Of a stretch of DNA of 64,000 nt, positions 19,044-28,913 are shown piece after piece. How positions within the stretch are numbered: the first letter of the stretch is position 1; each line of letters starts with the position of its first letter. The translations under genes were made by a program, and so were the position numbers. The DNA is from Mangrovitalea sediminis (GTDB lineage: Bacteria > Pseudomonadota > Gammaproteobacteria > Pseudomonadales > Oleiphilaceae), in contig NZ_NTLB01000008.1 in NCBI RefSeq assembly GCF_002514725.1, positions 1 to 64,000 on the forward strand, in the 5' to 3' direction. The notes beneath the pieces are model-generated. The model was not told the DNA's origin, made no database searches, and saw nothing but the letters and a program-made list of their open reading frames with translations.

Positions 19044-22000
19044 TCACTGGATAGTCGTTGTATCGATCTGACGCCAGGATTGGCGACCGCTCTTGGGCTG
19101 AACGACCTTCACCTGCGTCGTCTTGATCTCACTGGTGGACATATTCGTCAATGCGTTCAGCTGCCCACCCGAACCCTGATGGAAGGTGACGCTCGAGGCC
19201 TGCCCCGAACCCAGGGAGATGTTGCTGAGAGACAGCGGATACTGGTTATTGACATAGCTGGTACTGGTTCCCAGCGACGCATCCGGTGTCGCGGTTCCTG
19301 TTGTCAGTCCCAACTCATACAGATAGCTGATCCCGTCGAACTCGCAGGAATCAGCCGGTGGTAGATATTCGGTGAACGCGAACTCACCGACGTTGGCCGG
19401 GTTGATCGTGGCATCACGAATCACTTTCCCGCTCGCCAAGGCGCCGCCGGAGGAATTGATCGGCTTATGCATGCGAATCTTCCAACCGGGCTCGGACTGC
19501 ATGACGGTCTGCAACTGGGAATAATCCGTCACCGTCGTGCCATTGATACTCAGAGGTTGCAGGGTACCCGAGGACACATCCTTCACCGTACCGCTACTGG
19601 AAAAGACGGCGATATCGGTGGTATCGATCAGCGAACTGTCGGTCACGGACGAATATGTCAGAGCGCCACTGCTGTTTCGAGGCTCCTTGACGCCATAGAA
19701 GTACTGCTGATCCGTGTTGCTGTTGTCTCCAGGAACAAACTGACGGCCGCTACCTTCCAGAATCCAGCGTTCGCCGTTGGCGTCCCGCGTCGTGATCGGA
19801 TTTGCCTGGAACGGTTTGCCGGGATTGAGCAGTGTCCCCAGGACGCCGGAGCCCAAACCATAGTAGACCTGCACGCTACCGTCATTGTCGTCGATCAGAT
19901 AACGCATGATACGACCCGAGGGCGACGCTTCCGTGCCGGCAGTCAGCCCGACATAAAGGGCGTCATCACTGTAATCGTTATTCCAGTCGACGGACGTTAG
20001 TCCCCCGACAAAACTATTACTGACCCCGGTATCAAGCCCGTACGCGCTATTTGCTCCCATGGTAATCAGATAGCTCGTGCTGCTCCCTGTCGCATTCTGT
20101 ACCAGCTTTTGCAGGTCAATCGCGTACAGGCGGGCATCAGAACTACTCTCTCCCTTCGTCAGCGCATTGCTTCCCGTCGGACCGGTACCGATCACCAGGT
20201 CCCACTTGTTCACACTGGGTTTGGACCAGTCACCGGTGGAATCCGGTGCACGCCGCTTGACGAGGACGGGTTTGCTGAAGGTAAGACCCATATCGTCCGG
20301 CAGCGTGATCTCACCCAACAACGTCGGCGGGCTCTCAGGATCGGTCACATCCATAATGATGTAGGCGGAGCGGAAGGTCTTACTCTGCCCGTCGATCGTT
20401 TCCGTTATCGGGGCACCACCCTGCCGCATACCCACGACCAGTATCGTGCCCCAGCCGTCCACATGCACAGTGTCGTTAGCTGGCCACGCATTGACATCAA
20501 AGGTTTCCGGCTCACCATCCACGTAATAGACATGGGGATAGTCCGGCGCCGCCAGCCACCGCAGATGAGGCAGCAGGTTTTCCGGAACATAGGCCCACAT
20601 CTCCTGGCCCAGCGGGAACGCGGTTTCGCTCCCGTTCACAGAGGTCGTGCCGAACTTCTTGTTCGCTGCATCCCAGAAGCCGCCATTGAAGGCGTGCAAC
20701 ATACCGTCGTTTGCCCCCACATAGATCATCTGGCGACGATTCAGGTACTTGGTGACAAAAGCCTGATAGGTCGTATCGTTATACTTGACGTTGTACTGAT
20801 CGTTCGGCGTCGCGACCACTGCCGGAGTGGAATGAATAATGTCGCCAAGACGCCAGACATCAAGCGTACCGTTACCGTCAATATCTATCGAGCGATTGCG
20901 CAGACCGGACTGTTCCTGCCCCCGGATATAGTTGATCAGGGTTGTCGCCGTCGTGGTATCCGGCATACCCAGGTACTGGTAATACTGACTGTCCGCGTTC
21001 TGCATAACGCTGGGCGTAAAGGCAACGACATCCTTTTCGTTGACCTCACCGTCGCCGTTTCTGTCCATCGCGGTCAGGATATACCGCTTGTTATCGGCCG
21101 ACTGGGAGTTACTTGTCGTATTTCCCCCGCTCGTCGACGCATAAGTCCGCTGTTCTTCCGGGTGCTGCATCTTGGCCAGCCGATCGACCGCACTCCATAT
21201 AGGTTTGATTTCATTCAGGTTTTTGGTATCGACATACTGCCAGGTGGTCGCGCCTGCCGACATGGAGTAACGGTCCACCGTCGTCTCGCCAGTGCTCTTC
21301 GTATACTTGAACACCAACCGGTAATCGGTCGCGGTGTCGTCCAACTGGCCATTCTGATTGGTGTCTTCCCGGATGTTGCCGTTTTGATCGATAAACAAGG
21401 CCCGAAGCGTGCCCGTCCAGGTTACCTGGCTGGCACCAACGGTATAGCGGGGCTGATAGAGGGCCTGGTATACCGCACCAATACCCGTACTACTATTCGC
21501 AACCACGGCGGCGTTGGTACCAGAAGAAGTGTGTGCAACCAACGACTCGAATACCCGTTGCATCTGGTTGACCAGGAGCGAAGGGTTACTGGCGAAGAAG
21601 TAGTTGTCCGGGACGCCATCGGGACCGGAGGCACCCGTCCGGTTGTTCAGGATGTCCCATTCCCGGGTCGAAGTCTTGCTGCCGGTCTGGGGATCGGTAT
21701 AAATCGGGTCGCCGCTGCCGTCCATATCATTGAAGCCGCCATACTTCGCCGCCAGCCAGAGGGGTTTCTCCAGCAAGGTCGCTTCATTGGACGTTCCTGC
21801 AGCAAAGTACCGCGACTTCGGATAGTAGGTGTGGCCAGACTGCGTCGGCATCGGCATTTCATAGCTGCTGAGCTGGTACAGGTCGTTTTCGTTCTGGTTA
21901 CCCGGACGCAGCAACCATTCAGACCCCGACGGCGCCCCATTGCCCGATGATGCCCCAGTAATATCGTACCCAAAACGCAAGGCAAAACCCGCCGCCGTCG

Positions 22001-24035
22001 AACCGACCCCTTGACTGATCCGCAACTCGTTGGCGCCGACAGTCACGTCGTCATAGTCCGAGTTCGGACGCGTGTCATCGTATTTACAGGCGCTACCGAC
22101 ACAAAAGCTGACGACCTGGGAGCCATCCAGCTCCGAATCATTCCCCCAAGGGGAATCTTCCCAATAAAACACCAGTCGTCCGGAAGTCAGGTTACCGTTG
22201 GCATCCTTGGTCAGGTTCAAGACTTCGACATCGTAAAGACGGCAGGGCAACCATCCGCTGGAAGTAACGGTTGCGTTCCCATTGTGATTGGACTCACAGG
22301 CCGGCAGGAACCGGATTTTTCCGCCACCGACCGGGATTTCAAAGCTGGGAACCGACTCGGCCAAATCCACGCCATAGGTATCAATCGTTTGCGAGCCGCT
22401 CAGATCGGGACGCAAATCATGGGTTTTACCGTAGTAGGCCAAACCGGCGATTGCATAGGTCCCCTCGAGGGCCGGTGATTCCGGACAGATCCCCAGCGCC
22501 CCACTTAGACCGGATAACGACTTCGGGGAACAGAGATCATCGGTTCCGCCACCGGAAAGAAAACTCAGGGGGAAAGTCCCGTACTCCTTCTGACCGACAA
22601 GATCCGTTTCAGCATTGATCCCGGACACGGTCAGACTATTGATGGAAGACACCGACGACAGCTCATCCCCATCAAACGAATTGACGCCCGACGAAATCAT
22701 GATAATCGAACAGTTTGCACACGCATTGTCGGTCGACAGCGGGTTAGCCGACAGCTGGGAAGGCCAGGTCGCTGTCTTCAACGTTGAAATATAGGGCGTG
22801 TCATCGGCGACAAATGCCGAGGTCGCATCCGTCGCGCCTGCGAAGTAGCGCAATGCCTCCAGATAGATTTCAGAGACCGGGTTACCCCAGTCCCGGCACT
22901 GATAGGTTGCACCGCTCTTGAACGCCGAAATGGAAATCCCCGGCTGGTTACAATAGTCGTACTTGCTACCGTTCCAGTTAATGATGTGGATACTGTCCAG
23001 GGTATTGATAATGCCGTAGACACTGGAGTTGAAGGTGCCATCCGTCAGGCTGAGCTCATCTTTCGTCGGGTCGGTATTGCTGGCGATCAGCCCGATATTC
23101 TTCCGAAGGGTTCCGCCGGAAATATATTTGTCAAAGCTCCCACTGATCAGACCGAACTTCAGCGAACCGTCTTCGCCATAGCGTTGAAGCAGGCCCACCG
23201 GCTTACTGTCACCGGATTTATAGGTTTCACAGGACGACGCGGTAAGCGCGTCTTTCCCCGCGACACAGGCCGCCACCCTTACCTGGTTTTCCGACCCCTT
23301 GTTCAATTCGCTACTGGCACTGGGGATATTGTCACCCTTGTCCCACTGACACCCCTGCCCTTCCGTAATGGCCCAGTGAGGCCAGGCGCCGGCAGCCAAC
23401 CTCAATTGCGGGGCACTGGAAGAGGGAGAGGGTGAAGAGGATACGTTACACATCGTCAACGCGGACAGGCTGCCATACGGCGTATAGTCGCCAAGATCGG
23501 AGCCCGAGTAGACCTTCGCAAAGGCGTGCATATCGTCCGGAATATAGGCACGCTCCAGGACCGTGGCGCTGCTCGTATCCAGATAGCGTTTGCCGCCATA
23601 AAGCACCTTACGCAGCACATCCATGCGCGTCATCGTTGCCCAGTTCAGGAAGTTGCCGCTCCAGTGGGCGCCGTCACTGTCCTTACAACTGTGGCCGTTA
23701 GTACCGGCAGCCTTGTTTTCCGGCTCGAAATAGCCGCTACCGCTGTTGTACTGATAACACCAGTCGCTCTCGAAATAGCCGTAGTAATTGAAGGTGTCCT
23801 TGTAGGTCAGATCCAGGTTACCGTCGCCGTCGATGTCCGAGTAATCGGAATAGGCACGGAAAAACAACTGCTCGTCCACCGACAGCCCGAACATGACCAG
23901 CGGCGTTTGACGCCGGATCAGAATGGGCGGCAACTGCGAGTAGTCAGACGCGGAGACCGCGTAGACGTCTGTCGCCAGGAGACACAGCGACAACAGCCCC
24001 AAGAGGAGGATCGACCTATAGCTTCGCGTATTCAT
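19044..24035 (-). CDS. pilY1: PilY1, pilus tip adhesin / assembly factor
   Basis: PilY1 works with the minor pilins at the pilus tip in assembly, adhesion and surface sensing. This 1663-residue protein has a Sec signal peptide and a long N-terminal region with a VWA-like strand (IIMISSGVNSFDGDEL). The C-terminal PilC/PilY1 beta-propeller region contains YVGANDGMLHAFNGG. Calcium-type acidic loops occur near residues 67 (DIDGDGNLD), 769 (DMDGSGDPIYTD), 881-898 (DQNGNIREDTNQNGQLDD), 989 (DRNGDGEVN) and 1049 (DIDGNGTLD). It is several hundred residues longer than the P. aeruginosa protein. It lies between pilX and pilE. Confidence 0.93.
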   Translation of the reverse strand: MNTRSYRSILLLGLLSLCLLATDVYAVSASDYSQLPPILIRRQTPLVMFGLSVDEQLFFRAYSDYSDIDGDGNLDLTYKDTFNYYGYFESDWCYQYNSGSGYFEPENKAAGTNGHSCKDSDGAHWSGNFLNWATMTRMDVLRKVLYGGKRYLDTSSATVLERAYIPDDMHAFAKVYSGSDLGDYTPYGSLSALTMCNVSSSPSPSSSAPQLRLAAGAWPHWAITEGQGCQWDKGDNIPSASSELNKGSENQVRVAACVAGKDALTASSCETYKSGDSKPVGLLQRYGEDGSLKFGLISGSFDKYISGGTLRKNIGLIASNTDPTKDELSLTDGTFNSSVYGIINTLDSIHIINWNGSKYDYCNQPGISISAFKSGATYQCRDWGNPVSEIYLEALRYFAGATDATSAFVADDTPYISTLKTATWPSQLSANPLSTDNACANCSIIMISSGVNSFDGDELSSVSSINSLTVSGINAETDLVGQKEYGTFPLSFLSGGGTDDLCSPKSLSGLSGALGICPESPALEGTYAIAGLAYYGKTHDLRPDLSGSQTIDTYGVDLAESVPSFEIPVGGGKIRFLPACESNHNGNATVTSSGWLPCRLYDVEVLNLTKDANGNLTSGRLVFYWEDSPWGNDSELDGSQVVSFCVGSACKYDDTRPNSDYDDVTVGANELRISQGVGSTAAGFALRFGYDITGASSGNGAPSGSEWLLRPGNQNENDLYQLSSYEMPMPTQSGHTYYPKSRYFAAGTSNEATLLEKPLWLAAKYGGFNDMDGSGDPIYTDPQTGSKTSTREWDILNNRTGASGPDGVPDNYFFASNPSLLVNQMQRVFESLVAHTSSGTNAAVVANSSTGIGAVYQALYQPRYTVGASQVTWTGTLRALFIDQNGNIREDTNQNGQLDDTATDYRLVFKYTKSTGETTVDRYSMSAGATTWQYVDTKNLNEIKPIWSAVDRLAKMQHPEEQRTYASTSGGNTTSNSQSADNKRYILTAMDRNGDGEVNEKDVVAFTPSVMQNADSQYYQYLGMPDTTTATTLINYIRGQEQSGLRNRSIDIDGNGTLDVWRLGDIIHSTPAVVATPNDQYNVKYNDTTYQAFVTKYLNRRQMIYVGANDGMLHAFNGGFWDAANKKFGTTSVNGSETAFPLGQEMWAYVPENLLPHLRWLAAPDYPHVYYVDGEPETFDVNAWPANDTVHVDGWGTILVVGMRQGGAPITETIDGQSKTFRSAYIIMDVTDPESPPTLLGEITLPDDMGLTFSKPVLVKRRAPDSTGDWSKPSVNKWDLVIGTGPTGSNALTKGESSSDARLYAIDLQKLVQNATGSSTSYLITMGANSAYGLDTGVSNSFVGGLTSVDWNNDYSDDALYVGLTAGTEASPSGRIMRYLIDDNDGSVQVYYGLGSGVLGTLLNPGKPFQANPITTRDANGERWILEGSGRQFVPGDNSNTDQQYFYGVKEPRNSSGALTYSSVTDSSLIDTTDIAVFSSSGTVKDVSSGTLQPLSINGTTVTDYSQLQTVMQSEPGWKIRMHKPINSSGGALASGKVIRDATINPANVGEFAFTEYLPPADSCEFDGISYLYELGLTTGTATPDASLGTSTSYVNNQYPLSLSNISLGSGQASSVTFHQGSGGQLNALTNMSTSEIKTTQVKVVQPKSGRQSWRQIDTTTIQ

Positions 24036-24065
24036 GACATGCCCATCCTGTAACCGTGATGGCGG

Positions 24066-24671
24066 TTAATCGATTTTCTTGTATGTGGACTGCAGCATCA
24101 CCTGCGAATCAGCACTGGAGCCACTGGCCAGCGCGGTGATTCTGAATAGCGGCGACCACTGCGCATAATCCGAAGGATCGGGAGATGCATTGGACGAATC
24201 CCGGGGTGTAAAACACCGAAACTCGATAATGTAACGCGCGTTCTGCACCGTTCCCTGCATCTGGTCCGCGGCCGCCAACTGGTGGTATCGCGTTGCGGTG
24301 CTCCAAAGCGTCGAGCTGGTCCAGGGCGTTGTCGTTCCCGGCACACAACTGGTCACCGGTGCAGACGAACTGGGGAAGGTGCCGTCGAAACACAATCCGT
24401 TATTACACGTCGCCGTAAAGGCATTCACCCCGGTCGCCTGAGGATTGGTATACACCTGGGACAATTCAAAAGAGTTGCTCTTTACCCATTGTTCCCCTTC
24501 CAGCAAGGCAGCTTCAGCCGCCTGAAAGGCCAGGTCCTGATCCCGGTAATTACCTGCCATGTGTTCCTGGAGAGTGGAAATATTCATCGCCGTAACGCCG
24601 ACTATCGTCAGCAGCAACAAAAAGACCAGACTAATCAGCAGCACACTGCCCTTTTGCGTTTTCATCTTCAT
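24066..24671 (-). CDS. pilX: Minor pilin assembly protein PilX
   Basis: The 201-residue product starts with a short basic leader and a hydrophobic helix (KGSVLLISLVFLLLLTIVGV). The conserved stretch MNISTLQEHMAGNYRDQDLA and AAEAALLEGE follow, both typical of PilX. PilX is part of the minor pilin priming complex. The residue at mature position 5 is not glutamate, as is common in PilX/GspK-like proteins. GGAG lies 10 bases upstream of the start, just after the pilW stop. Confidence 0.9.
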   Translation of the reverse strand: MKMKTQKGSVLLISLVFLLLLTIVGVTAMNISTLQEHMAGNYRDQDLAFQAAEAALLEGEQWVKSNSFELSQVYTNPQATGVNAFTATCNNGLCFDGTFPSSSAPVTSCVPGTTTPWTSSTLWSTATRYHQLAAADQMQGTVQNARYIIEFRCFTPRDSSNASPDPSDYAQWSPLFRITALASGSSADSQVMLQSTYKKID

Positions 24672-24677
24672 CAGTGG

Positions 24678-25727
24678 TCAGCTCCGATTCCGAATCATCA
24701 CGGTCCGTGAAAATACCCGCGAAACAGGGTTACCGTTGTCGGCTTTGGTCAGGCTTTGAGCAGTCACCTGCAGTTTGACCACCACCACGGATTTCCAGGT
24801 ATTCCCACTGATGGCACTGGCGTCCTTGTACTGAATGTTGCCGGAACTGTCCTTGACGCCATAGGTAATCGTGAGATTGCTGATACCTTCTACGAGGGGC
24901 TGCACCGTGTTGCTGGACGACCCATACTGGGAGGCGAATTCAACCCGGTACAGGGTGGGAGACGAAATGGTATTGTCCTGCGCCGGATCCCGTACGTAAT
25001 AGCCAATAGAGGTGATCGTGTAGAGCGTCGAACCCGGGCTGTAGGCCGTTTGGGACGCATTCGCCTGGTTACTGCAGTCGAAGTCGCCTTTCAGGGCCTT
25101 GGTGCAGTTGCCAATACTACCGCCAGCCCCATAGTTGAAGGTTTTGCCCGTGTTGTGAACGACGTTGCCTGCGTTGGCGTTGGTATTGGTCGGCCCGGTC
25201 ATCACGAAGATACCGCGGTTGGAGCAGTTCGCATCGACAATCATCATGACGGTTCCCGCCGGATAGGGATGCGTGCCCACAAGATTGATCTGCGCTGACG
25301 AGGGGTTGTGACTTTGCACCGTCAATCCCGACGAATTGGACGTCGTGTCGATGACCACGGCATCGGAGCCCGCCAAGGCGTCGGGGAACGTTGTCGATGG
25401 CAGGCTGCCGGCCTGATAGCCCTCGATACCGTAATCATAGTTGGTCAGGAAACCGGTACCCCCGGAAACCGCGTTGGCCGTACTCATTACCTGCGCACAA
25501 CCGGTATAACCCGCCATGCGAATATCCCGGGCCAAAAAGTCCAGCGCAAAACGTGCGTTCTCCTGCACTTGCGAGATAGCGTCCTGGGTCTGGTAGGTAT
25601 TCTTTGACTGGATAAAAATATTGATCACACCCAAAGAAATAATCAGCCCCAAGACCAGGGCAATCATCAGTTCTACCAGCGACAGACCTTGTTGATTCAG
25701 GGATAGCCCCTGCATATTCCGCTGCAT
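24678..25727 (-). CDS. pilW: Minor pilin PilW
   Basis: This 349-residue PilW family protein has the prepilin site NQQG before LSLVELMIALVLGLIIS and the conserved segment QENARFALDFLARDIRMAG. It belongs to the type IV pilus priming complex. It starts 2 bp after the pilV stop, so coupling is likely. An alternative start lies four codons downstream. Confidence 0.91.
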   Translation of the reverse strand: MQRNMQGLSLNQQGLSLVELMIALVLGLIISLGVINIFIQSKNTYQTQDAISQVQENARFALDFLARDIRMAGYTGCAQVMSTANAVSGGTGFLTNYDYGIEGYQAGSLPSTTFPDALAGSDAVVIDTTSNSSGLTVQSHNPSSAQINLVGTHPYPAGTVMMIVDANCSNRGIFVMTGPTNTNANAGNVVHNTGKTFNYGAGGSIGNCTKALKGDFDCSNQANASQTAYSPGSTLYTITSIGYYVRDPAQDNTISSPTLYRVEFASQYGSSSNTVQPLVEGISNLTITYGVKDSSGNIQYKDASAISGNTWKSVVVVKLQVTAQSLTKADNGNPVSRVFSRTVMIRNRS

Positions 25728-25729
25728 CG

Positions 25730-26230
25730 TCAGATTCTCGCTATGTAGGTCAGTGTCACGGCCTGCCCATTGCCCTGTCCGCCCTGCTGCAGGGTGTAGG
25801 AAATCGTGATCTTGTAATCCTGCCAGTCAACGCTGCTGCCTTTCGCTAACGGCTCGAGTGCCCCTTTACCATCCGGCAGGTCGGCAGAAATCTCGCCGCG
25901 CCACTGAGCGAAATCGTACTGCGCCAATTGCTGGGGCGAGCAGTTCGAGCTATCACAGAGCGTTAAATTCGAGCCTGGGGTATCGGTCAGCTTGAAGGTA
26001 TAGAGCGAGGTATTGGTGATGGCCACATCGCGGTTGGCCCGCAGCCGGTCCGCCATATCCTGGGCCAGGATCGTTGCCCGGCTGCGCAAATAGGCCTCGT
26101 TGTTATATTTAAGGCTTTGCGTCTGCAAACCAGCGAGGCCCAGCAGCCCCACGCCTAAAAGCAAAATGGCGACCAGCACCTCGATAAGTCCGGCCCCCAT
26201 TTGTGACTTTTGCGAATCCAACATTGGCAT
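25730..26230 (-). CDS. pilV: Minor pilin PilV
   Basis: The 166-residue product has a prepilin site (SQMG|AGLIEVLVAILLLG) and the family pattern LKYNNEAYLRSRATILAQD followed by MADRLRANRD. The start at 26230 follows two overlapping GAGG-like sites; ATG at 26224 is equally possible. A longer frame upstream overlaps fimU and is unlikely. It belongs to the minor pilin operon. Confidence 0.9.
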   Translation of the reverse strand: MPMLDSQKSQMGAGLIEVLVAILLLGVGLLGLAGLQTQSLKYNNEAYLRSRATILAQDMADRLRANRDVAITNTSLYTFKLTDTPGSNLTLCDSSNCSPQQLAQYDFAQWRGEISADLPDGKGALEPLAKGSSVDWQDYKITISYTLQQGGQGNGQAVTLTYIARI

Positions 26231-26241
26231 GACCTCTACCT

Positions 26242-26784
26242 CTAGCCTTTTGTCGCCCGGCCCGTAAGCGATAGGCTGATCGTCTTGTCGTACTGGGTAT
26301 CCTGGGGATCGGAAATCTTGAATTTCCCGAAATAGCTGATGGGGCTGACCGCTCCCACCTCGCAAATCCCCTGACTGTTGAAAATAATCACGTTGGCACT
26401 GTTAGTACCGGTGCTGTTGGTATCGGCTGTATAGGTCACGGTCAGTCGTTGATCGAGCTTGTCGTATACACGGACGATCGTATCAACAGAATCCTTCGTG
26501 CCATTGCCGTTCTTGTCCACAAACACCAGCCAGCCATCGGTCCAGGCGGCAGTGTTGTCACAGGTCGACTTGTCCTTGCTTTTACAGATGGTCACGTACT
26601 GGCCGCGTTTGACGGCTTCCGCTCTCGCATAAATCAACGTTTCGAACAGCTGATCCGTCGCGGACGACACGGTATTCGACACCATCAGTGAATTGAAACT
26701 GGGAATGGCGAAGCTCGCGACCACCGCCAGCACGATGAGCGTTACGAGTAACTCGATAATGGTAAAACCGGAGTTCTTGCGCAT
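26242..26784 (-). CDS. fimU: Minor pseudopilin FimU (GspH family)
   Basis: The 180-residue product has leader MRKNSG before FTIIELLVTLIVLAVVA and a GspH domain (LFETLIYARAEAVKRGQYVTIC) that continues into a cysteine pair. It is the first gene of fimU-pilV-pilW-pilX-pilY1-pilE. FimU is a member of the minor pilin core complex. The second, plus-strand GspH gene at 17968 is taken as fimT, by analogy with Pseudomonas. A direct-repeat operator lies 41-97 bp upstream. Confidence 0.9.
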   Translation of the reverse strand: MRKNSGFTIIELLVTLIVLAVVASFAIPSFNSLMVSNTVSSATDQLFETLIYARAEAVKRGQYVTICKSKDKSTCDNTAAWTDGWLVFVDKNGNGTKDSVDTIVRVYDKLDQRLTVTYTADTNSTGTNSANVIIFNSQGICEVGAVSPISYFGKFKISDPQDTQYDKTISLSLTGRATKG

Positions 26785-26824
26785 AACCTTTTATCCCTTT
26801 GTCCGCCTAATTAGCGTAATCAAG

Positions 26825-26881
26825 GGAGAACGGTCATGCAGGGGGATTCCGATGAACGGTCGAAGAGAGGAGATGAACGGT
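26825..26881 (-). promoter_or_regulatory. Candidate AlgR/LytTR-type operator of the fimU operon
   Basis: On the minus strand the 10-mer ACCGTTCATC occurs exactly twice, at 26881-26872 and 26860-26851. The copies are 21 bp apart, two helical turns. A third, weaker copy (ACCGTTCTCC) is at 26834-26825. LytTR-domain regulators bind pairs of roughly 9-bp direct repeats with this spacing. The Pseudomonas regulator AlgR binds CCGTTCGTC-like sites and controls fimU-pilE. No algR gene is in the window. Confidence 0.7.
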
Positions 26882-26949
26882 AGTTAATGAAACGGAAATG
26901 TGAGGAGAGACACAGGAATGAGAATATCCGGAGCCGCTCCCCGAGGGGA

Positions 26950-27903
26950 TCAATCCACTTGCTGGGCAGGTATCCGCAATTCCTTCGGCATGCTGAAGAC
27001 GATATTCTCCGCGCGTCCGGCAATCTCTTCAGGTGCTTCGCCACCCAGCGCACGCAAGCGATCGACCACTTCCTTGACCAGCACCTCCGGCGCGGAAGCA
27101 CCTGCCGTGATCCCCACGGTGCTCACCCCTTTCACCCAGGCCGGGTCGATCTGGGAGGCATTGTCGATCAGGTAAGCCGGCGTTCCCATACGTTCCGCCA
27201 GTTCACGCAACCGATTGGAGTTCGAACTGTTGGGCGACCCCACGACCAGCATCAGGCCACAGTCACCAGCCAGTTGCTTGACCGCATCCTGGCGATTCTG
27301 GGTCGCGTAACAGATATCGTCGCGACGCGGCCCCTGAATATCGGGGAAGCGCTCACGCAGGGCCTCGATAACCCGCGCAGTGTCATCCATCGACAAGGTG
27401 GTCTGGGTCACATAGGCCAGGCGTGAAGGCTCGCGCACGGCCATCGAGGCAACATCGGACTCCTTCTCGACCAGATAGATATCGCCCCCTTGCGAGCGAT
27501 CATACTGCCCCATGGTGCCTTCCACTTCAGGGTGTCCAGCATGGCCGATCAGGATGCATTCCCGCCCTTCGCGACTGAAGCGCATCACTTCCATATGCAC
27601 TTTGGTCACCAGCGGGCAGGTCGCATCAAAGACCTTCAGGCCGCGGTCCGCAGCCTCGCGCTGCACCGCCTGGGACACACCATGGGCGCTGAAGATAACC
27701 AAGGCGTTGTCCGGCACTTCCTCGAGTTCGTCGACAAAGATCGCGCCCCGGTTGCGCAGGTTGTCCACGACAAAGCGGTTGTGTACCACCTCGTGACGAA
27801 CGTAGATCGGTGCACCGAACACATCAAGCGCACGATTGACGATTTCGATCGCACGATCGACGCCGGCGCAGAAACCACGGGGATTAGCCAGTTGGATCTT
27901 CAT
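26950..27903 (-). CDS. ispH: 4-hydroxy-3-methylbut-2-enyl diphosphate reductase
   Basis: IspH is the last enzyme of the MEP isoprenoid pathway and makes IPP and DMAPP with an iron-sulfur cluster. The three cluster cysteines are visible in NPRGFCAGV (residue 12), DATCPLV (about 96) and ICYATQNRQ (about 197). The substrate-binding [10 protein letters not shown] motif is also present. The 317-residue length is standard. It starts the region shared with Pseudomonas downstream of the minor pilins. Confidence 0.96.
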   Translation of the reverse strand: MKIQLANPRGFCAGVDRAIEIVNRALDVFGAPIYVRHEVVHNRFVVDNLRNRGAIFVDELEEVPDNALVIFSAHGVSQAVQREAADRGLKVFDATCPLVTKVHMEVMRFSREGRECILIGHAGHPEVEGTMGQYDRSQGGDIYLVEKESDVASMAVREPSRLAYVTQTTLSMDDTARVIEALRERFPDIQGPRRDDICYATQNRQDAVKQLAGDCGLMLVVGSPNSSNSNRLRELAERMGTPAYLIDNASQIDPAWVKGVSTVGITAGASAPEVLVKEVVDRLRALGGEAPEEIAGRAENIVFSMPKELRIPAQQVD

Positions 27904-27939
27904 CTCAGTCTCACTCGGCCCGCCAATGGCGGAAAAACA

Positions 27940-28383
27940 TTACTCGACAGGTTGAACTTCCAGCACCGCAACGTCAAACCGCAGGGTCTCTCCCGCCAGC
28001 GGGTGATTGAAGTCCACGATGACAGTGTCGCCCTCGACAGCCTTGATGATGCCAGGCAATTCCGTTTTGCGGGCATCGGCAAAGGAAATGACGACACCCG
28101 GCTCCAGCGCCAGATCGGCCGCAAACTGGTCCTTACGAAAGGACTGGACATTATTGGGGTTCGGCTGCCCGAATGCCTTTTCCGGCGGCACTTCGAAACT
28201 TTGACGAGCGCCGGCTTCGAGGCCGACCAGCAACGCCTCGAAATTCTCCGGCAAATTGCCATCGCCGAACTCAAAGGAAGCGGGATCGCCTTCGAACGTC
28301 GAGTCAACGGTCCGGCCATCTGCCAGGGCCAGGGAAAAATGCAAGGTTACCCGGGTACCCGGACCTACCAATTGCTGCGCCAT
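27940..28383 (-). CDS. fkpB: FKBP-type peptidyl-prolyl isomerase FkpB (SlpA)
   Basis: The 147-residue protein is a SlyD/SlpA-like FKBP with an inserted-flap chaperone domain (PPEKAFGQPNPNNVQSFRKD), and it begins with VTLHFSLALADGRTVDSTFEG. Such proteins catalyse proline isomerisation and assist folding in the cytoplasm. It lacks the histidine-rich tail of SlyD, which supports FkpB. It sits between lspA and ispH, the usual order ileS-lspA-fkpB-ispH. Confidence 0.93.
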   Translation of the reverse strand: MAQQLVGPGTRVTLHFSLALADGRTVDSTFEGDPASFEFGDGNLPENFEALLVGLEAGARQSFEVPPEKAFGQPNPNNVQSFRKDQFAADLALEPGVVISFADARKTELPGIIKAVEGDTVIVDFNHPLAGETLRFDVAVLEVQPVE

Positions 28384-28391
28384 AATCTCAA

Positions 28392-28913
28392 CTACTCCAC
28401 AGATTCCCGGTCACCCGATCCCCGCAACAGGTCCACCGCCAGCATGACAGCGCCGACCGTAATGGCACTGTCGGCCAGGTTAAAGGCCGGGAAGCTGTAT
28501 TGATGCCAGTGAAAATGCAGAAAATCGACGACATAACCCTGCACGATGCGATCGTGCAGATTTCCAAGCGCCCCCCCCAGCACCAGCGCTATACCCGCCG
28601 GCAACCAGCGATCCTGCCGAGGAAGCTTTGTGAGCCAGCGAATCAACACAATGCTGATGACGATAGCGAGGGCCACGAAAAACCAACGTTGCCAGCCTGA
28701 GGCTCCAGCCAAAAAGCTGAAGGCGGCCCCAGTATTGTGCAACAGCGTCAGGTTGAAGACCGGCAGGATATGCTGAGGCTCGCCATAGGGCAGATGGCTT
28801 TCGGCCAGTCGCTTCGTGCCCAGATCGAGCACCACGACCAACCCCGAAAGCCATAGCCAGCGTAACATGCCATAGTCTGTGCGGTTCGCATCCGTCGCTT
28901 CGTGCTCAGGCAT
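28392..28913 (-). CDS. lspA: Lipoprotein signal peptidase (signal peptidase II)
   Basis: LspA cuts the signal peptide from prolipoproteins in the inner membrane. The two catalytic aspartates are visible in GNLHDR and FNLADSA, and the NTGAAFSFL motif is present. The chosen start at 28913 overlaps the ileS stop by 8 bases and gives 173 residues with four membrane segments. A longer frame from 29021 would run deep into ileS and is rejected. Confidence 0.95.
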   Translation of the reverse strand: MPEHEATDANRTDYGMLRWLWLSGLVVVLDLGTKRLAESHLPYGEPQHILPVFNLTLLHNTGAAFSFLAGASGWQRWFFVALAIVISIVLIRWLTKLPRQDRWLPAGIALVLGGALGNLHDRIVQGYVVDFLHFHWHQYSFPAFNLADSAITVGAVMLAVDLLRGSGDRESVE

